A stretch of 8,542 bases of DNA from Spirochaetota bacterium (lineage in GTDB: Bacteria; Spirochaetota; UBA4802; UB4802), in assembly GCA_018399855.1 (NCBI GenBank), contig JAGYNX010000074.1, positions 1 to 8,542 on the forward strand. The letters are read 5' to 3'. The notes under the pieces are model-generated. The model did no database searches. It saw only the letters and a program-made list of their open reading frames with translations, and was not told the origin of the DNA. Made by a program: the position numbers and the translations under genes. This document shows, in pieces, positions 4,401 through 8,542 of the stretch (position 1 is the first letter of the stretch; every line of letters begins with the position of its first letter).

Positions 4401-6557
4401 CTACCCTATCAACAACTTAACCTCGTCTAAGAGGTTGCCCCGTTCAAATTCTGATTTTATGATGAATGAATTCACGTTAACCTTCTTGAAATCTAACCGC
4501 ATTTTTTCATCATCGGCGGATGACACAACGATGATGGGAGTGTTCATGTACTTTTCACGTTTCCTCAGATTATCAACAAATGTCAATCCGTCCATACGTG
4601 GCATCTGAATATCAGTGATAATCAAATGATAATATTGCTCATCTGCCTTTTCAAGGCCGTCAATACCATCAATGGCAGTAATGACGTTATAATTTTCCAG
4701 TTCCAGGATTGACTTTTCGATCTCCCTTGTGGTAATAGAGTCATCAACCACCAGGATACGTTTATACTCTTTACTTTCGGACGAGTATTTTTTCCTGGCA
4801 TCAATATTCTTTAATCTCTTAAAACGGTTTATCAATTCAGGGACATGGAGAATGGTAACGATATTAAAACTTTCATCGAAAACCACACCCTGTACTGGTT
4901 TCAGGTCTGCCAGGTTCGAAGGGAGCGGTTTATGCACAAGTGACGAAAAACGGATTACCGAGTCCACCACAATGCCTATTGTCTCTCCAAAGGCTTCAAC
5001 TACCAGCATGAAGTTTTTCTCCTGCACCCCTCCGGCCACCGTATCAAGCAACGAGGATAAATTGTAAAAGGGTATTATCCTGTTTCTCAACTTGAAAGCC
5101 TTTCTGGATAACAAGTCGATAACCTCTTCGTCGTGTATAACGATTACTTCCCTTACAAAGTTTGACGGCACAAGGAATTTTTCATTACCAGAAGTAACAA
5201 AAAAACCCTCAACGGTAGACAGGGAAAGTGGCAATGACATGACGAATTCAGTACCTTCGTCTGGCTTGCTGGCAAGGGTGACCTTCCCCTTGATCTTGTC
5301 AACATTGGTTCTCACTATATCAAGACCAACGCCACGGCCTGAAAGATCACTTATTTCCTTCCTGGTTGAAAACCCAGACTGGAAAAGAAATGTATTGAGA
5401 GCTTCTTCGTCCATTAACCTGATTTCTTCTTCCCTTTCAGTATATCTTTCCAGGGCCCTGGTACGCAATTCCTGGTAATTTATCCCCCGGCCATCATCCG
5501 AAATGCGTATAACGATGTTTCCTCCCTCGGTAGAACACTTTATGTCTATGGAACCCGTATCTGGTTTACTCTTCCTTCTTCTTTCTTCAATTGTTTCGAT
5601 TCCATGATCAACTGCATTCCGTATTATGTGGACAATAGGATCATGAGTATTTTCAAGTATGACTTTATCAATGAGAATATCCGTCCCACTCATGGTGAGG
5701 TTTACTTCCTTGTTTACGTTCATGGCTATCTCTTCTACCATCTTGGGCATGGAACCAAATATCATTTCAAGGGGAAGCATTCGCAGGCTTAAAATTTCTT
5801 CCTGCACCTCGAAGGTTTGTCTTTCTAAAAGCGGAAGCTCTTCCAGGAAATCCTTTCGCAGTTTCAGTATAAGCTTCAGACTCTCCCCGGCGAGTTTATC
5901 ATATTTTTCCCCCAGGTTGCCCCGTTTTTTCAGAATTTCAAGCCGGCGAAATTTCTTCTCCAGTTCCTCCAGCAGGTCATTCTCTTTTTTAAACTGGAAC
6001 TGCCTGATGATCAGGCTGTTAAGCTGCTTTATTATCTCGTTTACCTTTCTCGTCTTTATCCGTATGGTCTCATGCTCTCCACCTTCAAGTTCAGGCTTCG
6101 TGTTTTTATCATGTGCAGCATTCTCATCATCCTCGTATGACCTGTACCTGGCCTTCTCAATGGAGAATGGTTCGTTGGACGCCGCCTGGTCAAATACTGC
6201 AACCAGTCTGTCAATGAAAATGTTGTCAATACCCTCAGAAGCGATTACATCCGCACCGGCCCTGAAATAATCGGTGGACATAAAAACAAGTTCGACAAGA
6301 TCCCTGGTGATACCGTATCGTCCATCGTTTACCCCCTTGAAAATATTCTCCAGGCCATGCGCCATCGCTTCCATGTTGTTGAACTTGAGCATTCGCGATG
6401 AACCCTTGATGCTGTGAAGAAGGCGCAACAACTGTTTCAAGAGGTCCTGGTTTTCTGGATCCTTTTTAAGGGAAATAACCGTGTTATCAACCTGTGTCAG
6501 GTTTTCCCTTATCTCGTCCAGGTAATTCTCTATATAGGAACTGCGATCAAGTGCCAT
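4401..6557 (-). CDS. cheA: Hybrid chemotaxis histidine kinase CheA with C-terminal receiver domain
   Basis: This is the central kinase of a chemosensory array. It autophosphorylates on a histidine in response to receptors and passes the phosphate to receiver domains. The 718-residue protein has, in order: Hpt domain with phosphoacceptor His48 (LLHSIKGSS); a short acidic linker (about 130-165) with no P2 CheY-docking domain; dimerisation helices (about 165-265, divergent, ending in the typical LRMLPLEMIF); HATPase with N-box IIRNAVDHGIE (Asn314), DDGRGI (354-359), and a following block with SGFSTR and GRGVGLDIV; CheW-like P5 (about 445-580); and a receiver (599-718) with Asp605/Asp606, phosphoacceptor Asp649 (ITDIQMP) and Lys701. 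Such CheA-REC hybrids occur in Frz, Wsp, Pil-Chp and related non-flagellar systems. The ATG at 6557, four bases after the cheR stop, is chosen because the Hpt domain begins right there. The frame stays open 55 codons further upstream, but that stretch lies inside cheR in another frame. CheW and receptors must be encoded elsewhere. Confidence 0.96.
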   Translation of the reverse strand: MALDRSSYIENYLDEIRENLTQVDNTVISLKKDPENQDLLKQLLRLLHSIKGSSRMLKFNNMEAMAHGLENIFKGVNDGRYGITRDLVELVFMSTDYFRAGADVIASEGIDNIFIDRLVAVFDQAASNEPFSIEKARYRSYEDDENAAHDKNTKPELEGGEHETIRIKTRKVNEIIKQLNSLIIRQFQFKKENDLLEELEKKFRRLEILKKRGNLGEKYDKLAGESLKLILKLRKDFLEELPLLERQTFEVQEEILSLRMLPLEMIFGSMPKMVEEIAMNVNKEVNLTMSGTDILIDKVILENTHDPIVHIIRNAVDHGIETIEERRRKSKPDTGSIDIKCSTEGGNIVIRISDDGRGINYQELRTRALERYTEREEEIRLMDEEALNTFLFQSGFSTRKEISDLSGRGVGLDIVRTNVDKIKGKVTLASKPDEGTEFVMSLPLSLSTVEGFFVTSGNEKFLVPSNFVREVIVIHDEEVIDLLSRKAFKLRNRIIPFYNLSSLLDTVAGGVQEKNFMLVVEAFGETIGIVVDSVIRFSSLVHKPLPSNLADLKPVQGVVFDESFNIVTILHVPELINRFKRLKNIDARKKYSSESKEYKRILVVDDSITTREIEKSILELENYNVITAIDGIDGLEKADEQYYHLIITDIQMPRMDGLTFVDNLRKREKYMNTPIIVVSSADDEKMRLDFKKVNVNSFIIKSEFERGNLLDEVKLLIG

Positions 6558-6561
6558 TACG

Positions 6562-7956
6562 TTATCCCGTTTGCCCCAGTTTTTCCATCCAGCCGGTACA
6601 GATGGCACGAAAATATTTTCCATTAAATCCATCCATGAATACCTGGTAATGGTATTCGCCATGCTCGATGTAGGCATCAATATCTTTGATGGTCCGGGAC
6701 AGATCCGCCATACCCCGGACACGATTTTCCCTCTGTATTAAAAGCATTGCCCGGTTAAACCTGGCAGGCCAGACATCTGCAGCCAGGTTTAGCACCCTGT
6801 CGTAAAAATCCAGCGCGGCAATCGGTTCGTCCCGGTGACGGTGCAGCATTCCCCGCAAATAAAAGATAAGCACTTCTTCAACCGGTACGTTTTGCAGACG
6901 GTCGATAATCATTTCAGCCTCATCGGTCCTGCCGTGATTGACGAGGTAAATATATTCCAGGAGATCAAGACCTGCGCGGTAGTTACTGTTTGCTGGCAAA
7001 TGGAAAAGGGGATTATTCAGTTTCTTGTTTGCCATTGTGAGAACGGAATGCATATGCAGCGTCTCGGGCACCGGTTTCTCCTCCGGATATTCGAGGACAA
7101 TCTGTTCTATTAACGGCTCGGTGATAACTGTCCCCTGCTTTTTCTCTTCTACAGTTTTGCGCCTGAAAAAGTAAACAGGATCAATTACATCAACCGTTAA
7201 TTCCGGGCTTCCAACCAGGGCAACCTCGGTAACCGAGGAGAAAAGGATACCACCCTCCCGGAGATGACGGACAATCCCGCTGATGATCCTTTCCCTCTCT
7301 TCAATGTTAAAGTAGATAATTGTATTCCTGAGAAAAATAATGTCAAAGCCAGAAGGGAGATCTTCCGCTGGAAGAAAATTCAGGTTAATTACCGACCTGG
7401 TAATATCCTCAATAATATCCCTGTTAAGGATTACCCGGTCACCATCCCTCTGGATATATTTTTCGATCAACCCGTGATATGTACTCCCATCCCGGCGAAA
7501 TGAATTCTTTTTATATACTCCCGACGCAAAATCAGATAACACAGACGCGTTAATATCTGAAGCGTACATGTCTATAGATCCATGGCCAAGAATTTCACGT
7601 GCCATCAGGTAAAGGGACACCGCCTCTTCTCCGGTTGAACAACTGCTGCTCCATAGCTTCACTCTTCTACCGCTGGAAGCCAGTTCAGGCAGAACATGCT
7701 GCTCCAATACCTTGAACTGGGATTCCTCACGAAAAAAATATGTTTCATTCACAGTTACCGAATCAATAAAACGGGCGTATTCTTCCCCGTCATTTCCCAG
7801 AAGGGTAATATACTCATGAATAGATACATTCTGCTGTTGACAACGGGATACTACAAATTCTTCAACCTGCCCGTACAACGTTTCGGGAAGCTGGATGCCC
7901 GTAGTGGCAGCCAGGTAGGTTATAATATGCTCCATATCCCGTCTCATTGTTTTCAC
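6562..7956 (-). CDS. cheR: Chemotaxis protein methyltransferase CheR with C-terminal TPR-like extension
   Basis: CheR transfers methyl groups from S-adenosylmethionine to receptor glutamates and works against CheB. At 464 residues it is longer than the roughly 280 usual for stand-alone CheR. An N-terminal helical CheR_N domain (about 8-60) is followed by the methyltransferase domain (about 65-268) with all hallmark blocks: VNETYFFRE (69-77), SCSTGEE for SAM binding (105-111), YASDIN (131-136) and FLRNTIIYF (208-216). Residues about 320-430 are helical and TPR-like (YLRGMLHRHRDEPIAALDFYDRVL, then ARFNRAMLLIQREN), as in WspC/FrzF-type CheR proteins, where this region contacts partners. The start is uncertain. 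GTG at 7956 overlaps the cheB stop and has GGAAGG upstream. ATG at 7947 has AGGTGA five bases before it, an excellent ribosome-binding site. The choice changes only three residues. Substrate receptors are not encoded here. Confidence 0.95.
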   Translation of the reverse strand: MKTMRRDMEHIITYLAATTGIQLPETLYGQVEEFVVSRCQQQNVSIHEYITLLGNDGEEYARFIDSVTVNETYFFREESQFKVLEQHVLPELASSGRRVKLWSSSCSTGEEAVSLYLMAREILGHGSIDMYASDINASVLSDFASGVYKKNSFRRDGSTYHGLIEKYIQRDGDRVILNRDIIEDITRSVINLNFLPAEDLPSGFDIIFLRNTIIYFNIEERERIISGIVRHLREGGILFSSVTEVALVGSPELTVDVIDPVYFFRRKTVEEKKQGTVITEPLIEQIVLEYPEEKPVPETLHMHSVLTMANKKLNNPLFHLPANSNYRAGLDLLEYIYLVNHGRTDEAEMIIDRLQNVPVEEVLIFYLRGMLHRHRDEPIAALDFYDRVLNLAADVWPARFNRAMLLIQRENRVRGMADLSRTIKDIDAYIEHGEYHYQVFMDGFNGKYFRAICTGWMEKLGQTG

Positions 7957-8542
7957 CTGCCCTTCCTCGACAGGCAGATTTCCTGCATTTTCACGGGTAT
8001 ATCCGGCAGTCCAACGATATACGTAGCGGCATTCTGCTCTATCGCAGCCCCGGGCATACCAAATATATCCGAGGTTGCCGCATCCTGAACAACGGTGATT
8101 CCCCCCTTTTTAATGATGTCAGCACACCCGTCTGCACCATCACGCCCCATGCCAGTGAGAAGTACACCCAGCAGCGAAGAACCGTACCCCACCGCGGCTG
8201 ATGAGAACAAGACATCAACTGCCGGTTTCTGATTACCTACCCTTGGCCCATCATCCAGGATAAGCCGATTACCCTGTAACATAAGGTGCAAATGGGCCGG
8301 GGCAACATACACATGACCAGCAAGAATATCCGTCTCCCCTTCAACCAGCATCACCCTGAGAGATGTTCCTTCGTTAAGCCATTTGGCATACCCTGACTCA
8401 AATCCCGACTCCATGTGCTGCACAAGGGCAATGCCCACTGGAAAATCTGCCGGAAGACCGGCAAGGATTTGCCTTACTGTTTTAGGACCACCGGTAGAAG
8501 CACCCATTACCACAAAGGATATTACCCGGTTCGGATCTTCCG
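7953..8542 (-). CDS. cheB: Chemotaxis protein-glutamate methylesterase CheB, C-terminal catalytic domain (5' end beyond window)
   Basis: CheB removes methyl groups from (and deamidates) receptor glutamates, resetting receptor sensitivity in the cytoplasm. The reading frame is open to the right edge of the window (EDPNRVISFVVMGASTGGP), so this is a partial gene. The GTG at 8511-8513 is an internal valine, not a start. The catalytic triad of the family is complete: Ser in GASTGG, His in VQHMESGF, and Asp in TGMGRDGADG (residues 6, 33 and 125 counted from 8513). Other family blocks are present: GHVYVAPAHLHL, KPAVDVLFSSAA, and QDAATSDIFGMPGAAI. The usual N-terminal receiver domain and linker would lie outside the window, so whether this CheB is phosphorylation-regulated cannot be seen. 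The stop codon overlaps the cheR start by four bases (GTGA), so the two opposing adaptation enzymes are co-translated. Confidence 0.96.
   Translation of the reverse strand, partial: EDPNRVISFVVMGASTGGPKTVRQILAGLPADFPVGIALVQHMESGFESGYAKWLNEGTSLRVMLVEGETDILAGHVYVAPAHLHLMLQGNRLILDDGPRVGNQKPAVDVLFSSAAVGYGSSLLGVLLTGMGRDGADGCADIIKKGGITVVQDAATSDIFGMPGAAIEQNAATYIVGLPDIPVKMQEICLSRKGR

Noticed and set aside
5659..6270. 203-codon plus-strand frame inside cheA
   Set aside because: It is antisense to the well-supported CheA linker and dimerisation region and is extremely rich in Ser and Phe, typical of a reverse-strand shadow.
6558..6722. Extended CheA start 55 codons upstream
   Set aside because: This stretch lies within the cheR 3' end in another frame and its residues are unlike any CheA; the Hpt domain begins at the ATG at 6557.

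Overview
The window is one arm of a chromosome from a Gram-negative-type bacterium that uses chemosensory signalling. It holds two very different blocks, and every gene I can support is on the minus strand. The taxon is uncertain. The CheA-receiver hybrid, a GAF-linked class III adenylate cyclase, a stand-alone PilZ protein and hairpin-rich dispersed intergenic repeats would fit a deltaproteobacterial (Desulfobacterota/Myxococcota-like) or spirochaete-like genome. No marker gene here decides it.

Right block (2129-8542, read right to left): a tightly packed operon whose promoter lies outside the window. The order is cheB (only the methylesterase domain is inside; the gene runs off the right edge), cheR with a C-terminal TPR-like extension, a hybrid cheA with its own C-terminal receiver, a class III adenylate cyclase with an N-terminal pseudo-receiver and a GAF-like region, and a PilZ domain protein. 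The junctions are a 4-base GTGA overlap, then gaps of 4, 7 and 18 bases, so translation is probably coupled. Together they encode receptor adaptation (CheB/CheR), a histidine kinase core (CheA), a cAMP-producing enzyme and a predicted c-di-GMP-binding protein. This points to a chemosensory system with a second-messenger output (pili, surface behaviour or development) rather than, or in addition to, flagellar switching. No receptor, CheW, CheY or CheD is inside the window.

Left block (1-2128): an AT-rich segment with two consecutive type II toxin-antitoxin modules. The first is VapB/VapC-like (1159-1790). The second pairs a ribbon-helix-helix antitoxin with a PIN_3-type toxin (425-1044). Both have a 4-base ATGA overlap between antitoxin and toxin. 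Each has a recognisable promoter carrying a repeat that looks like an autoregulatory operator: a perfect inverted repeat in the first, a tandem 10-bp direct repeat in the second. The pair is bracketed by two same-orientation copies of a dispersed intergenic repeat (about 122-200 and 1936-2038). The left flank (1-424) has no gene and is full of short perfect hairpins. This half looks like an accessory or recombination-prone patch beside a conserved signalling operon.
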